A stretch of DNA of 64,000 nucleotides, from contig JBNKRZ010000011.1 of the NCBI GenBank assembly GCA_050297015.1, positions 62,001 to 126,000 on the forward strand. Direction: 5' to 3'. Source of the DNA: JACKJA01 sp050297015. GTDB lineage: Bacteria; Pseudomonadota; Alphaproteobacteria; Micavibrionales; Micavibrionaceae. A model generated the notes under the pieces. That model was not told the origin of the DNA. It searched no databases and worked only from the letters and a program-made list of their open reading frames with translations. Every line of letters begins with the position of its first letter. Positions within the stretch are counted from its first letter, which is position 1. Positions 35,267-44,747 of the stretch are shown piece by piece. The position numbers were made by a program, and so were the translations under genes.

Positions 35267-36007
35267 TTAATATTGATAACCACACATCTCAATTTCGCGT
35301 TTAAACTGTTCGGCCACAAGAGCCTTTGTTTCATCATTGTACAAGTCATGGTAATCACGCACCTTTCTCAAGTGTGATTTGGCATGCGTTTCCTTCATGA
35401 TATCAGCCAGATTTTCAGGATAGCCCATTCGCTCCGATAGCTCAGGAAGTGCCGTATCAAATTCCTCATACTTTATAACCTTATCCACCAACACATCGGA
35501 AGCATCCGTATAAAACGATAAATTAGAAGCCTTTTGCGCTATTCCACTGCGCACAAATTCATCGAAGGAAATATCGCGATTATATTTCATCCAAAAATAA
35601 TAATACGAAACAACCCAGTCCCATGGGTTACGTTCAATCGTAAATTTAAAGTAAGAATTCCATATATCCTCATCCACCACAGCCCGTATTTCTTTAGCCG
35701 TCATATGTGCGTAATACTGACGGGGCCACGGCGGGAGGCTCGATATTCGCCCCGATTGCAAAAAACGGGAAACCCTCTTAAAGAATATCCCGTTCCATTT
35801 CTTGATGTCAGAAAGTCCGATTTCAGAGACCTTTTTCCGGTAATCACGGCCTACCCTGTAACCCCGCTCTTCACGGATAGCCTCTTCCGCGACGAGAGTG
35901 GCAACATCGTTTTCACCCAAATACTTGGAAAGAGCAATCTCCAGAGAAGTCCCCGCCACCTTTTTGGTCTTCACAAAAATAAATTTGTACTTATGAGAAA
36001 TAATCAT
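35267..36007 (-). CDS. Sulfotransferase family 2 protein
   Basis: 246 residues. The start 'YKFIFVKTKKVAGTSLE' holds the 5'-phosphosulfate loop (KTKKVAGTSLE, 12-22), and 'FKFTIERNPWDWVVSYYYFW' (about 120-139) is the 3'-phosphate motif of the Sulfotransfer_2 group that sulfates carbohydrates. It starts the leftward set with the second sulfotransferase and asnB. The divergent ABC exporter gene begins 145 bases away. Confidence 0.85.
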   Translation of the reverse strand: MIISHKYKFIFVKTKKVAGTSLEIALSKYLGENDVATLVAEEAIREERGYRVGRDYRKKVSEIGLSDIKKWNGIFFKRVSRFLQSGRISSLPPWPRQYYAHMTAKEIRAVVDEDIWNSYFKFTIERNPWDWVVSYYYFWMKYNRDISFDEFVRSGIAQKASNLSFYTDASDVLVDKVIKYEEFDTALPELSERMGYPENLADIMKETHAKSHLRKVRDYHDLYNDETKALVAEQFKREIEMCGYQY

Positions 36008-36152
36008 CTCTGATATTGATCCATTATAAATGGCCGAGCCTAAAAAAAATTAAAGGTCAATATAGGCTTTTGTATCAAAAACACAATGACGAAAAGCCAT
36101 ATTCCGGTTAATCTACCTTATTGGAACGCATACGGGACTGATTGAAAATTTT

Positions 36153-38042
36153 ATGAATCTGGCAACGACTAAAGCAACGAATAATGAAAATACGGCCTCC
36201 AGAAAACAACTGGGAGGTCTCTTCCAAATCATAAAAGATATCGGGAAAATCCTTTCCTTTTTGTCAGGAAAGCGACGGGCGCAGCTCCTTGTTTTATTAG
36301 CCCTCCAAATTTTAGGAGGGTTTGCAGAAATTTTAAGTCTGGGCGCATTACTACCATTTTTATCAGCGATCAGTAATGCTAAGACTCTTTTAGAAAAACC
36401 AGAAATACAGCCCTTAATCACATTCCTGAACATCACGGATCAAAAAAGCCTGATTATCTGTGCATCTATGGCTTTTGCCGGGGCGTTTACATTTGTGAAT
36501 TTGTTCAAAATATTTTTGTTGTGGCTTCAAAACCGCATGACAGTAGCTCTAGGCTGTGATGTCAATAAACGCTTTTTCGACCGCCTGTTACATCAAGATT
36601 TCGAATATCACCTAAACACCAACAGTGGCGCCTTGATTAGCCGCACCTTTGTTGATCTTGGCGCTATCCTTCATTTTATCGGCGGAGCCACGATGATATC
36701 AACACAGAGCATCGCCATCGCCGCCATTGTTTCCGCCATCATTTATTACAACGCCGCCGCTGCCATCCTTATATTTTCAACAACACTCATCCTTTATTTC
36801 GGCGTTGCCAATCTAAACAAGAAACAAATGGTCAAAAACGGCCATCTCGTTTCCGACAACCGGAGCATAACAGTACACAACCTCCAAATTGCTCTCGGTG
36901 GAATTCGCGACGTTCTGCTCGACAACAAACAAAAAGAATTCGTCAACCGCTATACCGTTGCGGACCGCGCCTTTCGCAAAGCCTCCCAAAACACCCAGCT
37001 CTTAAGCATCCTACCACGCCACATTATCGAGATTGCCGGAGTTACAATTCTGGTATCCGTCGCCGCGTTTTACAGTATTTCCGAAGAAGGCATGTTCGGC
37101 GCCTTACCGCTTATCGGTGCTTTAGCGATGGCCACCATTCGAATCCTACCGGCTGCACAAACGGCCTATAATTCTTATGCCCGCATGCAGGCCGTCCATG
37201 TTTCTGTCGAACGCGCTCTTGAAATTTTGGAGATGGAACCAAAGCTTTCCGTCCCCACACCGGAAAACGCCATTCTTCCGCCTCACAGCGCCATTGATTT
37301 ATCCGATGTCTGGTTCCGTTTTCGAGGATCAGGAAAAACCTCTGCGACGTCCGAATGGATACTGAAAGGCGTTAATATCTCCATTCCTGTCAACAAAACC
37401 GTTGCCTTTGTCGGCAAAACGGGGAGCGGGAAAACAACCATTTCCGATATCGTCTCCGGGCTCCTGATCCCCGAGAAGGGCCAACTGCATGTCGATAGCA
37501 CCCCGATTACGGCACAAAATCTGGCAAACTGGCGCCAGCATGTTGCAAGCGTCCCGCAATCCATTTTCCTGATTGATGCCAGCGTAAAAGAAAATGTTGC
37601 CTTCGGGGAAACGCCTGCAAAGATTGATTTTGAAAAAGTCAAAAAAGCCTGCGTTATGGCGCAAATTGACGAGCTTATCCAAGAGCGTCCCCAGCAATAT
37701 GATGAAGTCATCGGCGAGAACGGCCTGCGCCTGAGTGGTGGGCAACGCCAGAGAATCGGCATCGCACGCGCGCTGTACAAAAATGCCACCGTTCTTGTTC
37801 TGGACGAAGCCACAAGCGCCTTGGACAACAAAACGGAAGCCACGGTTATGGAGACTATTGCCAACCTTCACGGGCAACAGACAATTCTGATTATTGCGCA
37901 CCGGCTGGAAACAATTAAAAAAGCCGATTTGATTTTCGAAATACAAGAGGGGCAAGTTGTCGCCCAAGGCACATACGACGAACTATTAGAAAAATCGGAA
38001 AGCTTCAGAGAAATCGCACTTAAACAAAACAAAGAGACTTAA
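36153..38042 (+). CDS. ABC exporter, fused membrane and ATPase domains
   Basis: 629 residues. A type-IV exporter membrane domain of six helices (about 45-330) is followed by the ATPase: Walker A GKTGSGKTT at 421-429, signature LSGGQRQR from 527, Walker B VLVLDEATSALD from 547, and an H-loop 'IIAHRLETI'. Half-transporters of this kind (MsbA/PglK/WlaB type) flip lipid-linked oligosaccharides or lipids. In this neighbourhood an undecaprenyl-linked glycan flippase is the best guess. It converges with the next FkbM gene, 2 bases apart. Confidence 0.9.
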   Translation: MNLATTKATNNENTASRKQLGGLFQIIKDIGKILSFLSGKRRAQLLVLLALQILGGFAEILSLGALLPFLSAISNAKTLLEKPEIQPLITFLNITDQKSLIICASMAFAGAFTFVNLFKIFLLWLQNRMTVALGCDVNKRFFDRLLHQDFEYHLNTNSGALISRTFVDLGAILHFIGGATMISTQSIAIAAIVSAIIYYNAAAAILIFSTTLILYFGVANLNKKQMVKNGHLVSDNRSITVHNLQIALGGIRDVLLDNKQKEFVNRYTVADRAFRKASQNTQLLSILPRHIIEIAGVTILVSVAAFYSISEEGMFGALPLIGALAMATIRILPAAQTAYNSYARMQAVHVSVERALEILEMEPKLSVPTPENAILPPHSAIDLSDVWFRFRGSGKTSATSEWILKGVNISIPVNKTVAFVGKTGSGKTTISDIVSGLLIPEKGQLHVDSTPITAQNLANWRQHVASVPQSIFLIDASVKENVAFGETPAKIDFEKVKKACVMAQIDELIQERPQQYDEVIGENGLRLSGGQRQRIGIARALYKNATVLVLDEATSALDNKTEATVMETIANLHGQQTILIIAHRLETIKKADLIFEIQEGQVVAQGTYDELLEKSESFREIALKQNKET

Positions 38043-38044
38043 GA

Positions 38045-38824
38045 TCAGCTCTCGTTATAGCACCACAACAGCGGTTTATCCGTTTGCGTCCCGGGAATTT
38101 GGCCAATGTTTTCATAGCTTTTCTCAAGCACTGCCAGCACTTTATTTTCATCGCAATAACGGGGATGTATCTCAATAACAAGCGCCTTCACACGTTCTTT
38201 GAGCAAATCAGCGCCCCCTTTCAAAAACGCCTCTTCCGCCCCCTCTATATCGATTTTCATCAAATCTACAGAACCGTCAACCCGATCGAGCAGCGTTTTA
38301 AGAGAAATGCAAGGAACACTGACATGACCATCTTGCGATACTTTATGCCCCATTGTATCACCTTCGCACGAAAAGCTGATTGTCTCATCATCCTTCCACG
38401 CTGCTTTGTGCAAAACGTTCCAATCGTAGCCACTCCGCCGCGCAAAGGCTGCATTTTTTTCCGCCACAGCAAAGGTTTGGGGGTCCGCTTCCAAACCCAA
38501 AATTTTCGCTTTAGGGAAACGACTAAGCAGCCACAGGGAAAAACAGCCAATATGATGCCCCGCATCAACTATGCGGGCCTGAGGGTTTTCCTCTAAAAAA
38601 TCAGACAAAAACCGGTATTCTTTGTGAAACAAAACCTCTTTAATCGCTTCAACATCGGCCGAGCGAAAATCAAAAGGAAGCCCTTCAAAAGCTCCCTTCA
38701 TCGTAAACGCAGGATTCCGCTTACAACGCACAAAGCCGTAAACAGCGCTTCCGTAACTGCCGGTAAAACGTGAGGCACATGTAAGGCGCGCATGCGCCCC
38801 TTTTATCCTGGTGTATATACTCAT
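38045..38824 (-). CDS. FkbM-family methyltransferase
   Basis: 259 residues. ARIVDAGHHIGCFSLWLL (about 83-100) replaces the usual 'DxGAxxG' with DAGHHIG, yet 'VDLMKIDIEGAEEAFLKGG' (about 200) is a clear FkbM hallmark. It is the downstream partner of UDP-glucuronate decarboxylase, 5 bases after it, so both are likely co-transcribed. Confidence 0.83.
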   Translation of the reverse strand: MSIYTRIKGAHARLTCASRFTGSYGSAVYGFVRCKRNPAFTMKGAFEGLPFDFRSADVEAIKEVLFHKEYRFLSDFLEENPQARIVDAGHHIGCFSLWLLSRFPKAKILGLEADPQTFAVAEKNAAFARRSGYDWNVLHKAAWKDDETISFSCEGDTMGHKVSQDGHVSVPCISLKTLLDRVDGSVDLMKIDIEGAEEAFLKGGADLLKERVKALVIEIHPRYCDENKVLAVLEKSYENIGQIPGTQTDKPLLWCYNES

Positions 38825-38829
38825 AGTTC

Positions 38830-39825
38830 TCAGGATGCTTTCTGGACAACAACGGGGCCCTTCATAGGTTCCGGGAGCAAACCTTCCGCCTCAAGCTCTT
38901 TGAAGTAAGCAATCGTTTTCTTCAGCCCTTCCTCCAGTTGAACAGCCGGTTCCCAGTTCAAAAGCGTTTTGGCTTTTGTAATGTCAGGACAGCGCTGTTT
39001 CGGATCATCACTAGGCAAAGGCATATAAGCCAAACGGGAGGTGCTTCCCGTCAAGGCAATAACCTTTTCCGCCAGTTCCTTAATTGTAAACTCGCCGGGA
39101 TTGCCGAGGTTAATCGGCCCCGTCACATCGTCGCCCGTGTTATCCATCATTTTCACAAACCCGTCGATCAGGTCATCCACATAACAAAAGGAGCGCGTCT
39201 GACTCCCATCGCCGTAAATAGTGATATCCTCATTATGAAGCGCTTGAACGATAAAATTGGACACTACGCGCCCGTCATGCGGGTGCATATTGGGGCCATA
39301 CGTGTTGAAAATCCGGGCCACTTTAATCTGCAAACCCAATGAACGGTGATAATCAAAGAAAAGCGTTTCCGCACAGCGTTTTCCCTCATCATAACAAGAG
39401 CGCACACCGATAGGATTGACTTTTCCCCAATACTCTTCTGTCTGGGGATGGACTTCGGGATCACCATACACCTCACTCGTCGATGCTTGAAAAATCTTGG
39501 CATCAAGACGCTTGGCAAGCCCCAGCATATTAATCGCACCATGCACAGATGTTTTAACCGTTTGAATAGCGCTATTTTGGTAATGAACGGGAGAGGCGGG
39601 GCACGCCAGATTATAAATTTCGTCTACCTCCACATAGAGGGGGAAAGTGACATCGTGACGTATATATTCAAATTTCGGGTTATCCATCATGGGATAAATA
39701 TTGCGTTTCTGGCCCGTATAAAAATTATCGACACAGATAACTTCATGACCGGCGCCAAGAAGCTTTTTACACAAGTGGGAACCCAAAAATCCACCACCAC
39801 CCGTCACCAGAATCTTTTTACTCAT
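38830..39825 (-). CDS. UDP-glucuronate decarboxylase (UDP-xylose synthase)
   Basis: 331 residues. SDR motif GGGGFLGSHLCKKLL, DNFYTGQKRN, 'YNLACPASPVHYQ', STSEVYGDPEVHPQ, the YxxxK in SCYDEGKRCAE, and RIFNTYGPNMHPHDGRVVSNF are all typical of UXS enzymes, which make UDP-xylose (or the 4-keto sugar) from UDP-glucuronate. ATG 39825 is preceded by GAGGA. A UDP-glucuronate epimerase is encoded at 20.9 kb. The pair suggests that UDP-glucuronate is a branch point for the cell-surface glycan. Confidence 0.93.
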   Translation of the reverse strand: MSKKILVTGGGGFLGSHLCKKLLGAGHEVICVDNFYTGQKRNIYPMMDNPKFEYIRHDVTFPLYVEVDEIYNLACPASPVHYQNSAIQTVKTSVHGAINMLGLAKRLDAKIFQASTSEVYGDPEVHPQTEEYWGKVNPIGVRSCYDEGKRCAETLFFDYHRSLGLQIKVARIFNTYGPNMHPHDGRVVSNFIVQALHNEDITIYGDGSQTRSFCYVDDLIDGFVKMMDNTGDDVTGPINLGNPGEFTIKELAEKVIALTGSTSRLAYMPLPSDDPKQRCPDITKAKTLLNWEPAVQLEEGLKKTIAYFKELEAEGLLPEPMKGPVVVQKAS

Positions 39826-39952
39826 CGTGTTCAATTCCTCGATAATCCGAATATCTTACGTCTGATAGGTAACAGAAGATGCAGGAGGCGTCCAGATTTT
39901 ATACATTTTCCTGTATAGCCATAACAGTATCTTATCTGCTAAATTCAGCTCC

Positions 39953-41047
39953 ATGAAATACGTTATCCACATTGGCCAAAGCAAAACGGGCACCTCTTCC
40001 CTTCAGTCCTTTTTGGCCCGAAACCGCACCGCATTGGCACGCAGAGGGATTTTATTTCCCGACGTTCTTGTCAATGGCACACCATTAAATGTCGTGGAAC
40101 ATAATGCCGTTGCCGAAGCGCTGGCCGGATATTACATGTACCCGGATCTATCCCCGGAAGAATATTTCAGACAATTCGAAGAACAGGCAAAAACGCAAAA
40201 CTGCGACACTATGATCGTAAGCGCAGAGAGTTTTTTCGGCGCGCCTCAAATCTGGCGCGTCCCGGATGAAGAACATTTTTGGAAAGCACAAACCAAAAAA
40301 ATAAAAAACCTATCCGCATTTATCAAACAGCACGACATTCACATTGTCGTCTATTTGCGCCACCAAAGCGATTGGTTTGAAAGCGCCGTCAGCCAAATCA
40401 TTCGAACGGCGGGCCTCCTTGGGCACCATGTCTACGACAATGACGAACAGCTCTTTTCTTTTTTAAAACCTCATATGGACTACGGACGTATCCTCTCGCT
40501 CTGGAGCGATGAATTTCCAAATGCGCACTTATCGGTCATACCGTTCGATGGCAACACCGTGGATAATTTCTGCGCCCGACTTGGCATTGAAACGGCGGGG
40601 CTTCTTGTCCCCGAAACCAAGGAAAATATCACTTGGGACAAACGCTACATATGGCTTAAAAACAAGCTCAACCAAAACAAAAAAGGGAAGACTAAGGAGC
40701 GCGTTATCATGCACCTTCTCAGCGAGTTGAACAAATCCCTCCCCTCTGTTCAAAAATATCAAATCACCCCGGAACTCAGGAAAGAGATTTTTTCCTTTTA
40801 TGCGCCTCTCAATGAGGAACTGTCTCAAAGACATCACATCAAAACACCGAATGCGCTGACGGATCATCAGCCCGCGCGCACCTACTCAGCCATCACGGAC
40901 AAGGAAAAACAAGAGGCTCTCACCGCTTACAAGCGCGCTTTTTACGCCCCAAAAACTCTTATACTCTTCGCCCGTTATGCAACCGGCGCCTTTTTAAGAG
41001 CCTATCTTCCCTTTGTAAACGCCCTCCTAAAACGCTTTATAAAGTAA
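39953..41047 (+). CDS. Sulfotransferase-like protein, 364 aa
   Basis: Opens with HIGQSKTGTSSLQSFLARN (6-24), a textbook 5'-phosphosulfate loop. 'IVVYLRHQSDWFESAVSQI' near 127-145 fits the 3'-phosphate site. The C-terminal third is basic, with 'RAFYAPKTLILFARYATGAFLRAYLPF' possibly membrane-associated. It is divergent from the UXS gene. Confidence 0.85.
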   Translation: MKYVIHIGQSKTGTSSLQSFLARNRTALARRGILFPDVLVNGTPLNVVEHNAVAEALAGYYMYPDLSPEEYFRQFEEQAKTQNCDTMIVSAESFFGAPQIWRVPDEEHFWKAQTKKIKNLSAFIKQHDIHIVVYLRHQSDWFESAVSQIIRTAGLLGHHVYDNDEQLFSFLKPHMDYGRILSLWSDEFPNAHLSVIPFDGNTVDNFCARLGIETAGLLVPETKENITWDKRYIWLKNKLNQNKKGKTKERVIMHLLSELNKSLPSVQKYQITPELRKEIFSFYAPLNEELSQRHHIKTPNALTDHQPARTYSAITDKEKQEALTAYKRAFYAPKTLILFARYATGAFLRAYLPFVNALLKRFIK

Positions 41048-41139
41048 GCATCCATCGTAAAAACCATGTGACACCGTTCACTTAAACTCATAATATAACT
41101 TCCAATTAAAAATAGCAGACTCTAAGGAGATTTCGAGAC

Positions 41140-41853
41140 ATGAGCACTGTCGCAGAGCATATCATCGACCCGCCCCTGCCCACATGGAAACGTTATCGCG
41201 CTCTATTCTGCAAAGAGAAAAATTTAAGCATCCCGCGCAGTCTGCAATATGAACTGATTTCACAAAAAATATTCAAGGGGAAAACATTGGATTTCGGCGG
41301 CGGTGACAAAGCAATTTACCGCGCACTCCTGCAATGTGAAGACTATGAATCTGTTAACATCGACCCCGCTATGGAGCCCACATGGATTACACAAGTCGGT
41401 GATACGCTTCCTTGTCCCGCTGACACTTACGATCACGCCATATCTTTAAATACGCTTGAACACGTTTATGAACCCAAGCCCATTGTAAAAGACATATATA
41501 AAGCGCTTAAAAAGGGAGGATTGTTTACCTGCGGGACACCATTCTTACATCCTGTTCACGCTCACCCGGACGACTTTTTCCGCCCCACAGCCAGTTGGTG
41601 GTTTCAAACACTCACCGAAACGGGCTTCACAGACATTCGTATTCAACCGATTTTATGGGGTCCTTTTTCAACCGGGATTGTCTGCTCCAGCGTGCCCGGA
41701 CCTTTCAAAAAGCTAAGAATACACTTCAACCTTCTTCTTGACTGGTTTTATACCAAGCTCTTGTTCCGGAAGGGAGAAACACGCTTTGAAGGCCCAAGCG
41801 GTCGGCAAACACAAGACCATGCCCTTGCCTATCTGATCGAAGCACAGAAATAG
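41140..41853 (+). CDS. SAM-dependent methyltransferase (class I)
   Basis: 237 residues. TLDFGGGDKAIYRALL (about 47-62) is the nucleotide-binding loop, 'SLNTLEHVYEPKPIVKDIYKALKKGGLF' is typical of Methyltransf_11 members, and 'FRPTASWWF' is common in SAM enzymes of glycan loci. It follows the sulfotransferase gene by 92 bases on the same strand and has a good AAGGAG ribosome site. Confidence 0.83.
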   Translation: MSTVAEHIIDPPLPTWKRYRALFCKEKNLSIPRSLQYELISQKIFKGKTLDFGGGDKAIYRALLQCEDYESVNIDPAMEPTWITQVGDTLPCPADTYDHAISLNTLEHVYEPKPIVKDIYKALKKGGLFTCGTPFLHPVHAHPDDFFRPTASWWFQTLTETGFTDIRIQPILWGPFSTGIVCSSVPGPFKKLRIHFNLLLDWFYTKLLFRKGETRFEGPSGRQTQDHALAYLIEAQK

Positions 41854-41866
41854 CACCCACCAATCA

Positions 41867-42958
41867 TCATGACTGTAAAAGCGCTTCCCACTGGCCAACA
41901 ATGCTCTCAGCATCGAATTGGCGGGACGTTTCCTGTCCCTTTTCCCCATACGACACACGTAAAGAGGGATCGCCCATCAATCCATCCAAAGCCCTTGCCA
42001 TAGCTTCGACACGATCCCGAGCGGCAATCAATATACCGTTTTCACCATCGGTAATCAGCTCATTCGTTCCCGGACAATCGGCGAACCCTATCACAGGCAA
42101 GCCATGCGCCATAGCCTCTGCCGTGGCCAAACCGAAACTTTCATATAAAGACGGCAAAGCAAAGATATGAGCCTTTTGATAAACGGCAGAAATATCCGGC
42201 GTGCTCCCCGGCATAAACACACGGCCATCGAGGTTCATGTCCTTAATTAATGTTTCCAGTTCCGCCCTTAAAGCCCCCTCGCCAATAATCGTTACATCCC
42301 AGTCGGGATATTCATCAGCCAACCGTGCAAATGCCTGAATGAGTGTTTTTTGATCTTTTTGCGGATCAAGACGCCCCACCGTCAAGATCGCCTTACGCTG
42401 GCCTTCTTCGCCTTTCGGGGCGGCCTTCTTTTCAGGAATTAGAACGGGATTCGCCAAAGGCACCATCTTGCCCTGCAAAAAACGGGGGTAATCTTTTTTA
42501 ATTGTCTCCGAAAGCACCGTAATTTTTTTAACAAACAAACCAGCCAAACAGAGCAACACGAATTCCATCCGCCGTGTTTTGTAATGCGCGGGCACGATAT
42601 GTTCGCTGGCAATAACAGGTATTCCGGTCCCCAATAGTGCAAAAGCCATCAACACAAAACTACTGTGCATAAACGCAACGACAACATCGGGTTTTTCATC
42701 GAGAACCGTTCGCCGCATCGCTTTTATTCGAGACAATGTTTCGCCTAAGGTGGCCTGTTTTTTAGTATTACCGATCCCCAACGATAAACGCCTGACCTTA
42801 TCATGTAACGGATAGAATGATTGACCGCCCGGCTGGTCAAACGTCAAAACTGAAATATCATGGTCACGGTCAACCAGCCCCGCCGTCACATCGGCAAGAA
42901 CCCGTTCCGCCCCCCCCTTTACATCATCGAGAGTTTTAATCGCAAACAGAATATTCAT
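41867..42958 (-). CDS. Glycosyltransferase family 4 (PglJ/PglH-like)
   Basis: 363 residues, GT-B fold. The start 'KTLDDVKGGAERVLADVTAGL' has the GGAERV loop, 'LTVGRLDPQKDQKTLIQAFA' the start of the second domain, and 'LPSLYESFGLATAEAMAHGLPVIG' the EX7E sugar-nucleotide site. It resembles GalNAc transferases of N-glycan and O-antigen assembly and is a paralogue of the product of 43629-44747. Last gene of the long leftward operon; its ATG overlaps the previous stop by 4 bases. Confidence 0.88.
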   Translation of the reverse strand: MNILFAIKTLDDVKGGAERVLADVTAGLVDRDHDISVLTFDQPGGQSFYPLHDKVRRLSLGIGNTKKQATLGETLSRIKAMRRTVLDEKPDVVVAFMHSSFVLMAFALLGTGIPVIASEHIVPAHYKTRRMEFVLLCLAGLFVKKITVLSETIKKDYPRFLQGKMVPLANPVLIPEKKAAPKGEEGQRKAILTVGRLDPQKDQKTLIQAFARLADEYPDWDVTIIGEGALRAELETLIKDMNLDGRVFMPGSTPDISAVYQKAHIFALPSLYESFGLATAEAMAHGLPVIGFADCPGTNELITDGENGILIAARDRVEAMARALDGLMGDPSLRVSYGEKGQETSRQFDAESIVGQWEALLQS

Positions 42959-43632
42959 GCAGCACGAGCCTTTAGACCATCAACAATCAGAGAGGTATCG
43001 GCATCCGGAAAATCCCAAAGAGAACTATCCTGCATATCGGCATTTGCGCGGCTCCTCAGGATAAAACCATCTTCCTGCTTATAAGGAATTTGCACAAGCA
43101 TCCCGTCCTGACGATACCCCTCCAAATGCGCGGCCTCAAAGCCTGCCTGCCGGATTAGCTCTTCCAATATCTCCGCATTCAAAAGCTGTTTGTGGTCTGC
43201 CGCATCATCACCAATACCGTTAATCCCCACATGCTTAAGATAGGTTTCATCCGGGTTAAAACCATCCGGCACCGCAATCCGCACGCGCCCGCCGTCAATC
43301 AAATGCTCATTAATCAAAGCCAGCGCCGTTTGAGCCTCTTCGTAAGTCAAATGCTCGAAAACATGTTCGGCAACCACATGAGAGAGTATACGTTTCCCCT
43401 GAAACACTTTGCGCCAATCTTGTGGTTTCGTAATATCAAGCCATTGCTCATTCGTGGAAAGCCACCCCGGCTGGTAAGTCTCCGCCGCACCCACAATGAT
43501 TTTAATCACGTCCCCCGCACGCACAGCACGCTTTATCTTGTGATAACGGTAGGAGTACTTCACAAACTTTATAAGCGCCCGAATGCGCTTTTTGATCCAT
43601 ACCGGCAAAATTTTTCGTAACAGGGATTTCAT
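42955..43632 (-). CDS. SAM-dependent methyltransferase-like protein
   Basis: 225 residues from ATG 43632 (ribosome site GAAGGAAG). 'IKIIVGAAETYQPGWLSTNEQWLDIT' and 'VVAEHVFEHLTYEEAQTAL' followed by 'DGGRVRIAVPDGFNPDETYL' match the Methyltransf_11-like proteins of polysaccharide loci, although the first SAM motif is degenerate. It lies between two paralogous GT4 genes with 4-base overlaps on both sides. Confidence 0.75.
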   Translation of the reverse strand: MKSLLRKILPVWIKKRIRALIKFVKYSYRYHKIKRAVRAGDVIKIIVGAAETYQPGWLSTNEQWLDITKPQDWRKVFQGKRILSHVVAEHVFEHLTYEEAQTALALINEHLIDGGRVRIAVPDGFNPDETYLKHVGINGIGDDAADHKQLLNAEILEELIRQAGFEAAHLEGYRQDGMLVQIPYKQEDGFILRSRANADMQDSSLWDFPDADTSLIVDGLKARAA

Positions 43633-44747
43633 CGTACAGCTTCCTTCAGGGTGTTCTCCCACATATCATAGACTCTTTCCGGGCGATAGAGCTCCATGCT
43701 CTGAAATGCTTTTTCCTTCATTCTTTCTCTTAATAATTTATCCTGCATCAAACGTGCGAGAGTATCCGCCAGAGATTTCACTTCGTCTTCCGGTTTTTCC
43801 TTATTTTCGGCAAGAAAACCATTTTCCCCGCTTACAATCAATTGATTAACCCCGGCGCATTTTTGAAAACCAACACTCGGCACGCCATGCGCCAAAGCCT
43901 CGGAAAGTGTATTGGGGAACCCCTCCCACAGAGAAGGAATACAAAAAATATCGGCCTGACGATATAAGCCTTCCACATCCTTTACCGCACCCAACAACTC
44001 TATCCTCTCACCCGCATTGCGTTCTGTAATAAGCTTTTCCAGCGCTTCTCTCTGTTCTCCCTCCCCGGCGATAACAAGCCGCCAATCGGGAAACGTCTCA
44101 GCCAAAAGTAAAAACGATTCAATCAGAGTTTTAAAATTTTTCTGGAAGCTTAAACGGCCGACGGTCAACAAAAGCGGGCCGCCACTTTCCTTTTCATCTT
44201 TTTTAACGGAAGTATCCGCCGGACGGATAGCATTGGGGACTGCCCTGATTTTAGAACGTAAAAAAGCGGGATATTCCTCACGGTAAGCTTCAAATTGCAC
44301 CGTTACCAATTTGGCCAAACGAAGACTTTGAAAAAAGAATCTTCTACGGTTTCCCGCCTTTGTAAAATCCAAGATCGAAAGGGCATTTCTGATCGCAGCG
44401 ATGACGGGAATTCCTATTCCCACCGTATAAAGCCGCATAGACAAAAATGTTCCTTGTTGAAATGCGAGGATCACATCGGGCCGGGAATCCCGCACGACTT
44501 GCCGCACTTTCATCATACGCTGTAAGCGCAGGTGCCAGCCTGCTTTCTTCATATGATCGCCCATTCCCAACTTGAACCATTGCACCTTATCATCCATCGG
44601 ATAGAAAGTGCGGGCATTCTCGTGATCCCATGTTAAAAAATAAACCTCATGCCCGCGAGCGACCATTTCATTCATCAAGCCAATCGCCTGCCGCTCTACA
44701 CCGCCCGCCATGTTATCAAAGGCCCGACAAGCCACCATCAATCTCAT
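43629..44747 (-). CDS. Glycosyltransferase family 4
   Basis: 372 residues. The start 'ACRAFDNMAGGVERQAIGLMNEM' has the GGVER loop, 'LTVGRLSFQKNFKTLIESFL' begins the second domain and 'IPSLWEGFPNTLSEALAHGVPSVGF' the donor site with two Glu. It shares its plan with the 41867-42958 product ('YPMDDKVQW' vs 'YPLHDKVRR' around 'GMGD'/'GIGN'), so the two arose by duplication. ATG overlaps the previous stop by 4 bases. Confidence 0.88.
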   Translation of the reverse strand: MRLMVACRAFDNMAGGVERQAIGLMNEMVARGHEVYFLTWDHENARTFYPMDDKVQWFKLGMGDHMKKAGWHLRLQRMMKVRQVVRDSRPDVILAFQQGTFLSMRLYTVGIGIPVIAAIRNALSILDFTKAGNRRRFFFQSLRLAKLVTVQFEAYREEYPAFLRSKIRAVPNAIRPADTSVKKDEKESGGPLLLTVGRLSFQKNFKTLIESFLLLAETFPDWRLVIAGEGEQREALEKLITERNAGERIELLGAVKDVEGLYRQADIFCIPSLWEGFPNTLSEALAHGVPSVGFQKCAGVNQLIVSGENGFLAENKEKPEDEVKSLADTLARLMQDKLLRERMKEKAFQSMELYRPERVYDMWENTLKEAVR

